From the NCBI GenBank assembly GCA_030754235.1, contig JASMAS010000075.1:1-41120 (forward strand): a DNA stretch of 41,120 nt. The letters are read 5' to 3'. Shown here one piece after another: positions 17,990-26,995 of this stretch; the stretch's first letter is position 1; each line of letters opens with the position of its first letter. The stretch is from Litorilituus sp. Its GTDB lineage: Bacteria > Pseudomonadota > Gammaproteobacteria > Enterobacterales > Alteromonadaceae. Below the pieces are notes generated by a model that was not told the DNA's origin, did not search any database, and saw only the letters and a list, made by a program, of their open reading frames with translations. The translations under genes were made by a program, and so were the position numbers.

Positions 17990-18412
17990 ATGATGTTGGT
18001 CGATGATTACATAATCAAACTAGCCCGCCCTACTGCTGCTGATTTTATATCGCTACGCGCTAACGTTGGTTGGCAAAGTGGGTCTATTGCCATGGTTGAA
18101 ATGAGCCTTAACAATAGTTTGTTTCATATCACTGTTTATGAACAGAAAAAACTTGTTGGCATGGGGCGAGTAGTTGGGGATGGCGCTATGTATTTTTATG
18201 TCCAAGATGTAGTGGTTGACCCACAATCCCAAACACTTGGTATAGGTGCTTTGTTGATGGATAAAATAGAAGCTTTTCTATCTGTTGTGGCTAAAGAAGG
18301 GGCAACGATAGCTTTGTTAGCCGCAAAAGATAAAGAAGCGTTTTATCGACGATATCATTATATTGAGCGACCAAATAGGTCTTTGGGTAAGGGAATGTGT
18401 AAATTTATATAA
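17990..18412 (+). CDS. GNAT-family N-acetyltransferase
   Basis: A 140-aa acetyltransferase of the GNAT fold. The acetyl-CoA loop is seen in VVVDPQSQTLGIGALLM, with strand VGMGRVVGDGAMYFYVQDV before it, as usual. The C-terminal FYRRYHY segment is common in the family. It lies 18 bases after nadC, in the same direction. Two consecutive ATG codons mark the start. Substrate cannot be predicted. Confidence 0.88.
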   Translation: MMLVDDYIIKLARPTAADFISLRANVGWQSGSIAMVEMSLNNSLFHITVYEQKKLVGMGRVVGDGAMYFYVQDVVVDPQSQTLGIGALLMDKIEAFLSVVAKEGATIALLAAKDKEAFYRRYHYIERPNRSLGKGMCKFI

Positions 18413-18427
18413 GTTTATAAGGGCTCT

Positions 18428-18985
18428 CTATTTCAACTTATTTATAAAGGTTTGTCTAAACTTGGTTAGTTTAGGTGATACCACCGCTTGGCAGTATTGA
18501 TTTTCAGGGTTAGTGTTAAAATAATTCTGATGGTAATCTTCACCGGCATAAAAAACATCGACAGGGCCAATGTGTGTTACAATTTCTTGCTTGAACACCT
18601 GCTCATCACGCATAGTTTTAAGGGTCTTTTTTGCAATAGCGTATTGTAATTCGTTATGATAGAAAATAGCTGAGCGGTATTGTGTACCAACATCGTTACC
18701 TTGTCTGTTTAATTGCGTCGGGTCATGCAGGGTAAAAAATATTTCTAATATCTCTTGATAGCTAATCATTGTGCGCTCAAAAGCCAACTGTACAACTTCA
18801 GCATGCCCTGTCTCCCCAGAGCAAACCTCTTCATAGGTTGGTTTTATAGTCGACCCGCCCATATAACCTGAAGTGGCGGAGGTAATCCCTTTCAATTGGC
18901 TAAAAGCAGATTCAATACACCAAAAGCAACCGCCGGCTAAGGTCGCTATTTCTAGGTGAGCATTTATTGTGGGAGTTTCAGACAT
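18428..18985 (-). CDS. msrA: Peptide methionine-S-sulfoxide reductase A
   Basis: Repairs the S-form of methionine sulfoxide using thioredoxin. The 185-aa protein has the catalytic GGCFWCIESAF, GYMGG, the conserved EVCSGETGHAEVVQ, and GNDVGTQYRSAIFY. A further Cys in NQYCQAV may be the resolving one. No signal peptide; cytosolic. It converges with the GNAT gene with 15 bases between stops. Confidence 0.96.
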   Translation of the reverse strand: MSETPTINAHLEIATLAGGCFWCIESAFSQLKGITSATSGYMGGSTIKPTYEEVCSGETGHAEVVQLAFERTMISYQEILEIFFTLHDPTQLNRQGNDVGTQYRSAIFYHNELQYAIAKKTLKTMRDEQVFKQEIVTHIGPVDVFYAGEDYHQNYFNTNPENQYCQAVVSPKLTKFRQTFINKLK

Positions 18986-19072
18986 TTTTTTATTTTACTC
19001 ATTAACACTAAGTTATAAAGGAGATAATATATTATTTTTTCACCGTCATATAGACAGGTTATTTAACAATTT

Positions 19073-20323
19073 ATGTCACCATTTTTTAAAATAAATACAA
19101 TGACGGCAGATTTAAAGTCAATTAATCAAATTTATTTGGTACTAGTGCTGCGCAGCGCAGCTATCATTATTCAATTATTATTGATTTTATTTGTTAATTT
19201 AGGCCTGTCTTACCAATTGCCTTGGACGCCATTGTTTAGTGTGATTGGCTTAGAGTTTATTTTTACTCTGACGAGTTTTTTCTTTTATCATACTAAGCAA
19301 CATATAAGTTCGTTAGCTTTACTCATACAAATTTGTGCCGATATTTTATTTCTGTCATTACTGTTGTTTTTTAGTGGTGGGGCAACGAATGCTTTTGTCT
19401 CTTTATTGTTAATTCCAATTGCTATTGCGGCAGTTACCTTATCTCCATCTTTACTGGCCCTAGTAGCGTTACTTGCGATTACTTCTTATTGTATTTTATT
19501 ATGGTTTTTACCGATGAGCGTTATGCACGGCAATATGCAAGGCCATTTTATTGGTATGGGCATTAATTTTTTGTTTTCGACTTTGGTTGTTGCACTCGTG
19601 GTAGGTAAAATGGCACGCAGTATTAATCAACAAGAGTTAGCCATTGCAGCGTATAGAGAAAACTTGTTAAAGCAAGATCAGGTGACATCTCTTGGTGTTG
19701 CCTCAGCACAGGTGACTCATCAACTAGCAACGCCCATTGCCACGGTTCAATTATTAGCTGATGAACTGAAAGAGGACTACCCGAATAACCTAATTATTGT
19801 CGATATACAAAATCAATTACAGCGTTGCACCGACAGTTTAGATAGCTTTCGTCGTATGGTTTTTGATATAAAAGAGCAGACTAGTAAAGTGAGTAGTGTT
19901 AATCACATACTTGATGAAATAATGGAAAACATACGAGTAAATCACCCTGAAATTAATGTTGAGTTAATCAAAGCACACGATGATATTTCGGTTATAGCTG
20001 ATGCGGCATTGTTACCGGCAATACTTAATTTAATTAATAATGCTATTCGGGCAACCAAAGCAAATTATGCCAATAAAATCACCTTAACTAGCATGGTTAA
20101 TCTGGAGGGTTGGCAGTTTATAATTAGGGACTATGGACTTGGTTTTACTCTTGAGAAATTAAAACAACTGGGTATTAAACCTATTAATAGCGAGCAAGGC
20201 TTTGGTATGGCGGTCTTTTTAAGTCATGCAAGTTTAGAGAGGTTAGGGGGAGAGTTGGTGTTATCAAACCATCATCAAGGTGGTGCTTTAGTCACCTTAA
20301 GCTTACCTGTAGTAGAGCGATAA
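19073..20323 (+). CDS. regB: RegB/PrrB-like redox sensor histidine kinase
   Basis: A 416-aa membrane kinase with about six transmembrane helices in residues 18-180 and a cytosolic kinase domain. The H-box HQLATPIATVQ carries His216 and matches the RegB pattern HELGTPLATI. GGATNAF at 102-108 aligns with the RegB quinone-site motif GGxxNPF, with Ala for Pro. Cys252 in LQRCTDSL lies where RegB has its redox-active cysteine (a QRC context, about 36-40 residues after the His). The ATPase has NLINNAIRA, DYGLGFT and GFGMAVFLS. It is 4 bases from its regulator. The start is uncertain: 19073 or ATG at 19100; neither has a strong ribosome binding site. Confidence 0.85.
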   Translation: MSPFFKINTMTADLKSINQIYLVLVLRSAAIIIQLLLILFVNLGLSYQLPWTPLFSVIGLEFIFTLTSFFFYHTKQHISSLALLIQICADILFLSLLLFFSGGATNAFVSLLLIPIAIAAVTLSPSLLALVALLAITSYCILLWFLPMSVMHGNMQGHFIGMGINFLFSTLVVALVVGKMARSINQQELAIAAYRENLLKQDQVTSLGVASAQVTHQLATPIATVQLLADELKEDYPNNLIIVDIQNQLQRCTDSLDSFRRMVFDIKEQTSKVSSVNHILDEIMENIRVNHPEINVELIKAHDDISVIADAALLPAILNLINNAIRATKANYANKITLTSMVNLEGWQFIIRDYGLGFTLEKLKQLGIKPINSEQGFGMAVFLSHASLERLGGELVLSNHHQGGALVTLSLPVVER

Positions 20324-20327
20324 TACG

Positions 20328-20858
20328 ATGAAGAAATTACTACTTGTTGAAGATGATACTATTTTTGCTAACACCCTAACAAGACGGTTAACCAAGCATG
20401 GTTTTGATTGTGTACATGTGACGACCAATTCAGAAGCATTATTAGCTTGTCATCGTCATCAACCCAGTCATATTTTACTGGATATGAAATTAGCAACAGA
20501 AACAACCTTAGGTATTATTAAACCAATACGTCAATCAATGTCTAGTAGTCGTATTATTTTACTTACCGGGTTTGCCAGTATTGCTACTGCAGTTGATGCG
20601 ATTAAATTAGGGGCAGACGATTATTTAACCAAACCACTTGATACTCAAACATTGTTAGCAGCGCTTAATGAAAGTAATGTCTCTGCTATTAACACACAGA
20701 GGGACGTTGATGATGAAACGTTATCGGCAGAACAGGTGCAATGGCAACACATACATCAAGTATTAAAGGCGAATAACGGTAATATTTCTGCTACAGCACG
20801 TCAGCTATCAATGCACAGACGAACACTGCAACGAAAATTACAGAAAAAGCCCCAATAG
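20328..20858 (+). CDS. regA: RegA/PrrA-like response regulator
   Basis: A 176-aa regulator with REC (LLLVEDDTIFA, phospho-acceptor Asp52 in ILLDMKL, Lys in DYLTKPLD) and a short Fis-type helix-turn-helix at the end (NNGNISATARQLSMHRRTLQRKL). This compact architecture and the HTH sequence match RegA/PrrA/ActR. In other bacteria the pair tunes respiration and redox metabolism. It is 4 bases downstream of the kinase. Confidence 0.9.
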   Translation: MKKLLLVEDDTIFANTLTRRLTKHGFDCVHVTTNSEALLACHRHQPSHILLDMKLATETTLGIIKPIRQSMSSSRIILLTGFASIATAVDAIKLGADDYLTKPLDTQTLLAALNESNVSAINTQRDVDDETLSAEQVQWQHIHQVLKANNGNISATARQLSMHRRTLQRKLQKKPQ

Positions 20859-20893
20859 ATAACGAATAACTTTTAGGAAATTAGGACTATACT

Positions 20894-21115
20894 TTGTTAG
20901 CAAATCAACAGGCATTGATTAATGCCATAAATCAAATTATGCCATTTGGTAAATACGCCGGAAGAAAACTATTACAATTACCTGAGCCTTATTTAGTTTG
21001 GTTTCACACTCAAGGCTTTCCTCAAGGTAAGTTAGGTGAGCAACTTGCCTTGATGTATGAAATAAAACTAAATGGTTTAGAGGAAATGTTGAAGCCATTA
21101 TTACAAACAGATTAA
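20894..21115 (+). CDS. DUF3820-family small protein
   Basis: A 73-aa protein with MPFGKYAGRKLLQLPEPYL followed by WFHTQGFP, the hallmark of the DUF3820 family. Function is not established. The likely start is a TTG at 20894 with AGGA seven bases upstream; no ATG precedes the conserved motif in frame. It lies 35 bases after the regulator gene. Confidence 0.8.
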   Translation: MLANQQALINAINQIMPFGKYAGRKLLQLPEPYLVWFHTQGFPQGKLGEQLALMYEIKLNGLEEMLKPLLQTD

Positions 21116-21451
21116 CTTCGCTTTTTAATAAAATAAATTTTTCTAACAGTAATTATTTTTATAGCAGCTAATTCTATAAAAAAATAATACTATTTGCTAA
21201 ATAATTGTTTTTTTTGATAAGAAATATATCAAGTGAAAATTGCACCGAGACGGTGTAACTGACAACTGCTATTTTTTAATATTGCCGCTTGTTTTTATAC
21301 TTGCACCTTAGTTTAAAATATTTTTAAATACATTGTCAGTTTTAAATAATGTCTGTATGAAATTGGCCACTACGTAGTTTTAATTAATATGCTAAGTATT
21401 TGTTAATTAATGGCTTTTGTTTTTTTTGTATGGTTGCGAGGTATTTGAATA
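21116..21451. other. AT-rich upstream region of rmf
   Basis: 336 bases without an ORF. It should hold the rmf promoter, but I could not assign one reliably. A small GC-rich hairpin CACCG-AGA-CGGTG lies at 21243-21255, and two TTAATTAA octamers lie at 21380 and 21403. Confidence 0.5.
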
Positions 21452-21625
21452 ATGAGAAGACAAAAAAGAGATAAACTAGGAAGAGCGCACTCTAATGGCT
21501 ACCAAGCAGGGCTGAGTGGAAAATCAAAGGAGCATTGCCCTTATCAGAGTATTGACGCAAGATCACAATGGTTAGGCGGTTGGCGTGAAGCCGTTTCTGA
21601 TCGAAGTATGGGCTTGTTTAAGTAA
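21452..21625 (+). CDS. rmf: Ribosome modulation factor
   Basis: A 57-aa basic protein that closely matches E. coli RMF: MRRQKRDKLGRAHSNGYQAG, then SKEHCPYQ and RSQWLGGWREAV with E. coli-like spacing. RMF pairs 70S ribosomes into inactive 100S dimers in stationary phase. GAGG lies ten bases before the ATG. It is monocistronic and followed by a hairpin. In a cold-marine organism it would serve starvation survival. Confidence 0.95.
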   Translation: MRRQKRDKLGRAHSNGYQAGLSGKSKEHCPYQSIDARSQWLGGWREAVSDRSMGLFK

Positions 21626-21630
21626 TTATC

Positions 21631-21679
21631 GTCACCTATTGCCATTTCGCTCAAGGAGATAATTGAACGAAATGGTGAC
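21631..21679. terminator. Stem-loop between convergent rmf and moeB
   Basis: CCATTTCG-C-TCAA (21642-21654) pairs with TTGA-A-CGAAATGG (21663-21675) around a short loop; GTCA and TGAC flank it. It sits between two converging genes but has no T-run on either strand. It could be a weak bidirectional terminator or an RNA 3' end. Confidence 0.5.
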
Positions 21680-21714
21680 AATTTAAAGGTGCTCCCTGCT
21701 GGCACTCAGCAAAG

Positions 21715-22470
21715 CTATTTACTTTCTTTGCCACAGACATAACAGCTTTCTTGCTTTTTCATTTTAAATTGCTGCCACTGGTTTGATATGCCGTCATATA
21801 AATTTAATTGATTAATTTGGCTGTCATTGCCCGTTAATAACTTTATTGCTTGTAAGGCTTGCATACCGCCAATAATGGCAAGCACAGGACCTAATATACC
21901 GATTGTTTGGCAGTTGTTTTCTGGGGCTTTTTCTGAGGCAGGGAATAAGCAATGATAACAGGCACTTTGTGCATTGCGAGGATCAACTAACAACTGCTGA
22001 CCATCAAAGCCAGTGGCTGCACCAATTACTAAAGGCGTTTTATGGTTTATACAGGACTGGTTAATTAAATATCGGGTTTTGATGTTGTCTGAGCAATCGA
22101 GTACTAAATCCACTTGCGGTAAGTAGTAATCACAAAGCTCTTCATCTAACATTTCATCAATAGCTTCAATATTACAATCAGGAAATTGTTCGCTTAGCTT
22201 GTCGGCAGCGGTATCGGCTTTATTCTGGCTTATATCTGCTTCACTAAACTGTATCTGTCTAGGCAAGTTACTTAATTCGATAATGTCACCGTCGGCTAAA
22301 TATAATGAGCCAACACCTGCAGCAGCTAAATATAAACTAACAGGGTTCCCTAAACCACCTACGCCCACAATAAGCACTTTAGCATTACGTAAAGCTAATT
22401 GGCCTTGAGCACCAATTTTTTTCATCATGGTTTGTCGAGAATATTTTAGCTGCTCTTGAGTTGTTAACAC
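21715..22470 (-). CDS. moeB: Molybdopterin-synthase adenylyltransferase
   Basis: E1-like enzyme that adenylates the Gly-Gly end of MoaD before sulfur transfer. The 251-aa protein has the nucleotide-binding VLIVGVGGLGNPVSLYLA, the Arg in NLPRQIQF, DCSDNIKTR, and zinc-binding CxxC pairs CYHC and CYVC. The N-terminal YSRQTMM matches MoeB and ThiF. ThiF is the main alternative, but its place after moaABCDE-modABC favours MoeB. It is last in the operon, 30 bases after modC. Confidence 0.92.
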   Translation of the reverse strand: MLTTQEQLKYSRQTMMKKIGAQGQLALRNAKVLIVGVGGLGNPVSLYLAAAGVGSLYLADGDIIELSNLPRQIQFSEADISQNKADTAADKLSEQFPDCNIEAIDEMLDEELCDYYLPQVDLVLDCSDNIKTRYLINQSCINHKTPLVIGAATGFDGQQLLVDPRNAQSACYHCLFPASEKAPENNCQTIGILGPVLAIIGGMQALQAIKLLTGNDSQINQLNLYDGISNQWQQFKMKKQESCYVCGKESK

Positions 22471-22500
22471 GTTAATTCCTGTTGTTGCTTGTTTAAATGG

Positions 22501-23640
22501 TTAGTACAGGTATGTACGCACGGCACCTGCTTTAAATTGCAAATAGATTTTTTGACCTACACTAAGTGCTAATTTTTGTTGAGAAAAAGCACTGATATTG
22601 ACAAAAAACTCTTGCGCTTCACCGTGTTTAGTACATAAAGCCGTGACAAGAGCCATATTTTTCTGGGTAGTAATGGTCGTTATTTTTGCTAATAAATGAT
22701 TAACAATAGATGAATGTATAGGCTCCATTAATGAAATACTGATATCACGGGCAAGGATAAAACAGCGTAAGCTTTGCGCTGTTGTTTGTTTCGCTATTAC
22801 AGGTAAGTATATTTCTTCATCATCATTTAATGATAATACCGTTAAACCATAGCCATTATCTAGATGTTTAATCGGCAACGACAAGCTAGTTTGTTGGTGA
22901 ATTATCTCTTCCGTTTGGCTAGTGGTGGTTAAATAGTTTAATTGATGAATCATTTCATGGATACCACCATAACCGACGACTTCGCCTTGCGCTAATACCA
23001 GTAATTTATCACAGACTTGTTGCAACTCATCTAAAGAATGGCTGACATAAAGCATAGGGATTTGCAATTCAGTTTGAATCGTTGCCATAAGCTTGAGTAA
23101 ACGAGTTTTTGCTTGTCTGTCAAGGGCGCTTAATGGTTCATCCAGCAATAGTAATCTTGGCTCAGTCAAAATAGCTCTTGCTAAGGCTACTCGTTGTTTT
23201 TGTCCGCCTGAAAGCTCATCAACATGCTTGTCTAATAAAGTATCTAACTCGGTAAGTTGGATGATTTCATTTAATTCTAAACGAGCATGTTGACACCGTT
23301 TTACGGCAAACTGTAGATTAGCGAGTACAGTTAAATGTGGGAATAAGCGCGCATCTTGAAATACTAAACCAATATGTCTTTGCTCGGCTTTGATAAACTG
23401 CTTTGTGTGGCTATCGGCTAATACTTTATTATTTAAAGTAATGTTGCCACTTACTTGTTTTTCTAAGCCGGCAATCACACGTAACAAGGTGGATTTTCCT
23501 GAGCCTGAGTGACCAAAAACCCCGGTGATCCCTTGCAGATCAAATTTCTGAGAGATGGCTAGGGTAAATTGTTCATAATTAAGTTGAACATTGACACAAA
23601 GGGGTAAGGAAGAATGTGTGATTAGTGACGGTAAATTCAT
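22501..23640 (-). CDS. modC: Molybdate ABC transporter ATP-binding protein
   Basis: 379-aa ATPase of the molybdate importer. Walker A is GHSGSGKS, the signature LSGGQKQRVALARA, Walker B LLLLDEPLSALD, followed by the switch His in YVSHSLDE. The C-terminal part (about 300-379) fits the TOBE domain that binds molybdate in ModC. Its ATG overlaps the modB stop by 4 bases. Confidence 0.95.
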   Translation of the reverse strand: MNLPSLITHSSLPLCVNVQLNYEQFTLAISQKFDLQGITGVFGHSGSGKSTLLRVIAGLEKQVSGNITLNNKVLADSHTKQFIKAEQRHIGLVFQDARLFPHLTVLANLQFAVKRCQHARLELNEIIQLTELDTLLDKHVDELSGGQKQRVALARAILTEPRLLLLDEPLSALDRQAKTRLLKLMATIQTELQIPMLYVSHSLDELQQVCDKLLVLAQGEVVGYGGIHEMIHQLNYLTTTSQTEEIIHQQTSLSLPIKHLDNGYGLTVLSLNDDEEIYLPVIAKQTTAQSLRCFILARDISISLMEPIHSSIVNHLLAKITTITTQKNMALVTALCTKHGEAQEFFVNISAFSQQKLALSVGQKIYLQFKAGAVRTYLY

Positions 23641-24329
23641 TTATTTACCACCTTGTTTATCGATCTTTTATGAGGTCTATTGAGTAAATAAATCGCGGCT
23701 AAAAGGAGCAGTGAACCAGCTAATAAACTGATAGCTAATACATGCGCTTTGGCGTAGTCAAATGCTTCTACATGATCAAAAAGGGCAATAGAAAGTACGC
23801 GAGTTTCGCCTGGAATATTGCCACCAATCATTAATATTATCCCAAATTCGCCAACAGTATGAGCAAAACCTAGGCTGGCGGCAGTAATATAACTGGCTTT
23901 GGTGATAGGCAACACGATATGGAAAAATCTATCCATTGGGCCTGCACCCAACATGGCACCGGCTTCAAGTAATGGGTCACCTAACTGTTCAAAAGCTTTT
24001 TGCAAGGGTTGCACAACAAAGGGCATTGAATAAAGCACAGAACCAATAACAATGGCAGAAAAGCTAAAGGCCAGCTGCTTCCCCGTGACTTGCTGCCAAA
24101 TTTGTCCTGGCAAGTATTGAGGAGAGAAAGCAATGAGTAAATAAAAACCTAATACTGTAGGTGGTAGTACTAACGGTAGTGCAATAATAGCCTCTATTAT
24201 AACTTTAAAGCGACTTTGCGTTTTGGCTAAAATCCACGCTAAGGGAGTGCCAATGAATAATAAAATGACTGTCGTTAATACTGCCATTTTTAAGGTAGTT
24301 AATAAGGCAAGTAAATCAGGGTTAATCAT
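23637..24329 (-). CDS. modB: Molybdate ABC transporter permease
   Basis: 230-aa inner-membrane protein with about five helices. The EAA-type loop contacting ModC is visible around LGDPLLEAGAMLGAGPMDRF. The segment HTVGEFGIILMIGGNIPGET is strongly conserved in ModB. It overlaps modA by 8 bases and modC by 4. Confidence 0.95.
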   Translation of the reverse strand: MINPDLLALLTTLKMAVLTTVILLFIGTPLAWILAKTQSRFKVIIEAIIALPLVLPPTVLGFYLLIAFSPQYLPGQIWQQVTGKQLAFSFSAIVIGSVLYSMPFVVQPLQKAFEQLGDPLLEAGAMLGAGPMDRFFHIVLPITKASYITAASLGFAHTVGEFGIILMIGGNIPGETRVLSIALFDHVEAFDYAKAHVLAISLLAGSLLLLAAIYLLNRPHKRSINKVVNK

Positions 24330-25098
24330 CGGCTAACTTCCCCTTTTGCGCTTTTATATTTGCGTAACCATAATTGATAATTTTATCTTGCACTGTTTGC
24401 GAGAGTAAAAAATCACTTAATCGTTTGGCATTGTTGATATTGTTGCTGTGTTTTACTATCACTAGTTGCTGGGCAATTGGCTGATGATAATGTGCAGGAA
24501 TAATGACGCCAGTTAAACTATTTAAAACCAGCTGGCTATTGGCTACTAATCCAATATTCACGGCTTGGCTCCTTATTTGTGCAAAGGTTTGGTTGACATT
24601 AATACCTTGTATTAATGTCGGTTTATATTGTCGCCACAGACCTAAGTGCTGCAAGGTTTGTTTAGCTGCTTTACCGTAAGGAGCGGTATCAGGATTAGCA
24701 ATAGCAAAGCGGTTGACTGGTTTGTTGAGATCAGATAGTTGCACCTTAGCCGTCATTGATAATAAGGCTAATTGCCCAAGCGCATACGTTTTTCGGCTAT
24801 TGGCTAGGATTAAATTTTCTTGCTCAAGCTGTGCCGGTCTTGTGGAATCTGCAGCAATAAATATATCAAAAGGAGCACCATGTTTTAACTGTAAAAATAA
24901 TGCCCCCGTAGCGCCACTGATTATTTGAGTGTTAATTTGGGTTTGTTGGTGAAATTCAACTAAGAGCTTTTTAAGCGCAGGGGTAAAGTTTGAAGCAACT
25001 GCTATACGTAATGGTTGCTCTGAAGTGGCGTGACAAAAAGTGCACCAGCTTAAGTTAAGGCACCAAAAAAATGTTTTTAGCCAAGACCACAAGTGCAT
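24322..25098 (-). CDS. modA: Periplasmic molybdate-binding protein
   Basis: 258-aa solute-binding protein. A signal peptide covers about residues 1-25 (SWCTFCHATS near the cleavage site). The mature domain has IAVASNFTPALKKL, SGATGALFLQLKHGAPFDIFIAAD (key residues S, G, A, D) and NPDTAPYGKAAKQTL, all typical of ModA. The start lies 3 bases after the moaE stop, an unusual direct join between cofactor synthesis and molybdate import genes. Confidence 0.95.
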   Translation of the reverse strand: MHLWSWLKTFFWCLNLSWCTFCHATSEQPLRIAVASNFTPALKKLLVEFHQQTQINTQIISGATGALFLQLKHGAPFDIFIAADSTRPAQLEQENLILANSRKTYALGQLALLSMTAKVQLSDLNKPVNRFAIANPDTAPYGKAAKQTLQHLGLWRQYKPTLIQGINVNQTFAQIRSQAVNIGLVANSQLVLNSLTGVIIPAHYHQPIAQQLVIVKHSNNINNAKRLSDFLLSQTVQDKIINYGYANIKAQKGKLADD

Positions 25099-25101
25099 GA
25101 T

Positions 25102-25554
25102 TTACCACTTCGCCGCTTTGTTTTCATCGCTTGTTTTAGCTTCTAGCCAATTAACACCCTCTTTGCTGGCCTCTTTTTTCCAAAAAGGCGCCTGAACTTT
25201 TAGGTAATCCATAATAAACTCGTTAGCAGCAAAGGCATCTTGGCGGTGCTTACTGGTCACGCCAACAAAAACGATTTGATCGCCAAGAAAAAGCTCTCCC
25301 ACACGGTGAATAACTTTTACTCGGCCAATACACCAGCGCTCTTTAGCTTCGGTGATTATTTTAGCCAATGACTTTTCAGTCATGCCGGGATAATGCTCCA
25401 ATGTTAAACTAGTTACTTCTTTGCCTTCATTGTTATTGCGTACTCTGCCGGTAAAGGTCACTACTGCGCCATCAATGGCATTATCTTTTTCAAGTAAAGT
25501 CACTTCATCAGCGAGGCTAAAATCAGCAGTTTGTATCGATATCTCTTGGGTCAT
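25102..25554 (-). CDS. moaE: Molybdopterin synthase catalytic subunit
   Basis: The 150-aa large subunit that, with MoaD, inserts two sulfurs into cPMP to make molybdopterin. Family motifs are GAVVTFTGRVR, LEHYPGMTEKSL, HRVGEL, and the catalytic area HRQDAFAANEFIMDYLK with KKE. It is separated from moaD by 115 bases, while these genes often touch. Confidence 0.95.
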   Translation of the reverse strand: MTQEISIQTADFSLADEVTLLEKDNAIDGAVVTFTGRVRNNNEGKEVTSLTLEHYPGMTEKSLAKIITEAKERWCIGRVKVIHRVGELFLGDQIVFVGVTSKHRQDAFAANEFIMDYLKVQAPFWKKEASKEGVNWLEAKTSDENKAAKW

Positions 25555-25669
25555 ATTTATTATCCGTTTCTTCTTTTATTTGCGCTTAGATGAGCCGCCT
25601 TTAGTATGAACAGTACAAATGAAGTTGTTCAGGGAAAATGAAGAGGATCTGGATGAATACATCTGCTTG

Positions 25670-25918
25670 TTAACCACCTGTTACTGGAGGGAAAAAAGCC
25701 ACTTCATCACCACTTTTTATTGAATGATCATTGTTAACCATGTCATGGTTAACCGCGGTTAATAAAGCGCTATTGGCAAAAACATGCTGCCATTGATCGT
25801 TTTTGTTCGCAAGATGAGTTTTTAAATCAGCCACGGTTTTTAAATTATCATCATTTATTAATAACTCACTACAGTCAAGTTGCTCGCGTAAAGCGGCAAA
25901 AAAAACAACGTTGATCAT
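25670..25918 (-). CDS. moaD: Molybdopterin synthase sulfur-carrier subunit
   Basis: An 82-aa ubiquitin-fold protein ending in VAFFPPVTGG. The terminal Gly-Gly is adenylated by MoeB and then carries sulfur as a thiocarboxylate. The start VVFFAALREQL is typical of MoaD. It follows moaC by 28 bases. Confidence 0.95.
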   Translation of the reverse strand: MINVVFFAALREQLDCSELLINDDNLKTVADLKTHLANKNDQWQHVFANSALLTAVNHDMVNNDHSIKSGDEVAFFPPVTGG

Positions 25919-25946
25919 GATTATTTTCTCTTTCGATAAAGGAATG

Positions 25947-26441
25947 TTATTTAATTGCTTGCCAGTTTCCTGACTTGCCGCCTGCTTTGCTTAATACTTT
26001 TATGTCATGAATTTCCATCGCAGGATCGGCCGCTTTACACATATCAAATAGGGTTAAACAAGCAACAGATACAGCGGTTAACGCTTCCATTTCAACCCCT
26101 GTTTGTCCGGTTAAGCGGCATAGGCTAGTCACCTTTACTTGTGAGTGTTCGTTATCAAGGGTGAAATCAACCTGTACTTTGCTCAGCATTAACGGGTGAC
26201 ATAAAGGAATTAGGTCACTACATTTCTTTGCCGCTTGAATACCCGCAATACGAGCAACGGCAAAAACATCACCTTTTTTGTGTTTACCGGTAGTGATCAA
26301 TTCAAAGGTTTCACGGTTCATCCTGATAAAACCTTGCGCCGTTGCAGTGCGCGATGTCATTGCTTTTTCGGTCACATCCACCATATTTGCTTCACCTTTT
26401 TGATTTAGGTGGCTTAGCTTAGGAGTATTCGAAGTAGTCAT
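25947..26441 (-). CDS. moaC: Cyclic pyranopterin monophosphate synthase
   Basis: 164-aa enzyme that turns the MoaA product into cPMP. The active-site motif [18 protein letters not shown] and the [27 protein letters not shown] stretch are complete. The gene overlaps the end of moaB by one base. Confidence 0.96.
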   Translation of the reverse strand: MTTSNTPKLSHLNQKGEANMVDVTEKAMTSRTATAQGFIRMNRETFELITTGKHKKGDVFAVARIAGIQAAKKCSDLIPLCHPLMLSKVQVDFTLDNEHSQVKVTSLCRLTGQTGVEMEALTAVSVACLTLFDMCKAADPAMEIHDIKVLSKAGGKSGNWQAIK

Positions 26442-26983
26442 TAGCCGCGAGTCTCACATTGCTCAGCACTAATGTTTAAATGTGGCACAAAATTACAAGG
26501 TCTGTGGCTAGCATCTAATTGCTCTTTAATGACTTTATCCCAAGCCGTTTTGCAAGCATTGGTTGAACCCGGTACACATAAAACCACTGTTTTATTAGCA
26601 ATACCACCAAAAGCGCGTGATTGAATAGTAGAAGTGCCAATTTCAGCTAATGACACATGACGAAATACTTCACCGAAACCTTCAATATCTTTGTCAAATA
26701 AGGCCATTAATGCTTCGGGGGTGTTATCGCGTGCGGTAAAACCTGTGCCGCCTGTTGAGATGATGGCATTAATGCTATCATCGGCAATCCACGCTGAAAC
26801 TTGGGCACGAAGTTGATAAACATCATCAATGACAATCGCTTTATCCGCTAGGTTGTGACCTGCGGTAGTCAGGCGCTCTACTAATGCTTGTCCTGAGGTG
26901 TCATTGTCTTCTGTGCGAGTATCTGAAACGGTTAATACCGCAATGTTTAAGGGGATAAATGTGTTACCGCCGTGTGTTGACAT
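26441..26983 (-). CDS. moaB: MoaB/Mog-like molybdopterin adenylyltransferase
   Basis: 180-aa MogA/MoaB-family protein, with [27 protein letters not shown] and [11 protein letters not shown]. MogA adenylates molybdopterin before metal insertion; E. coli MoaB has no proven essential role. With no mogA in the window, this protein may do the adenylation (inference). It follows mobA by 12 bases. Confidence 0.92.
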   Translation of the reverse strand: MSTHGGNTFIPLNIAVLTVSDTRTEDNDTSGQALVERLTTAGHNLADKAIVIDDVYQLRAQVSAWIADDSINAIISTGGTGFTARDNTPEALMALFDKDIEGFGEVFRHVSLAEIGTSTIQSRAFGGIANKTVVLCVPGSTNACKTAWDKVIKEQLDASHRPCNFVPHLNISAEQCETRG

Positions 26984-26995
26984 AATTGTTCCTTT

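Noticed and set aside
21243-21255. CACCG-AGA-CGGTG hairpin that resembles the last stem of a Cas9 tracrRNA
   Set aside because: Only a five-pair stem; no cas genes, repeats or anti-repeat nearby, so a chance match.
25576-25662. 28-codon ORF in the moaD-moaE gap
   Set aside because: Serine-rich low-information sequence with no ribosome binding site; likely spacer.
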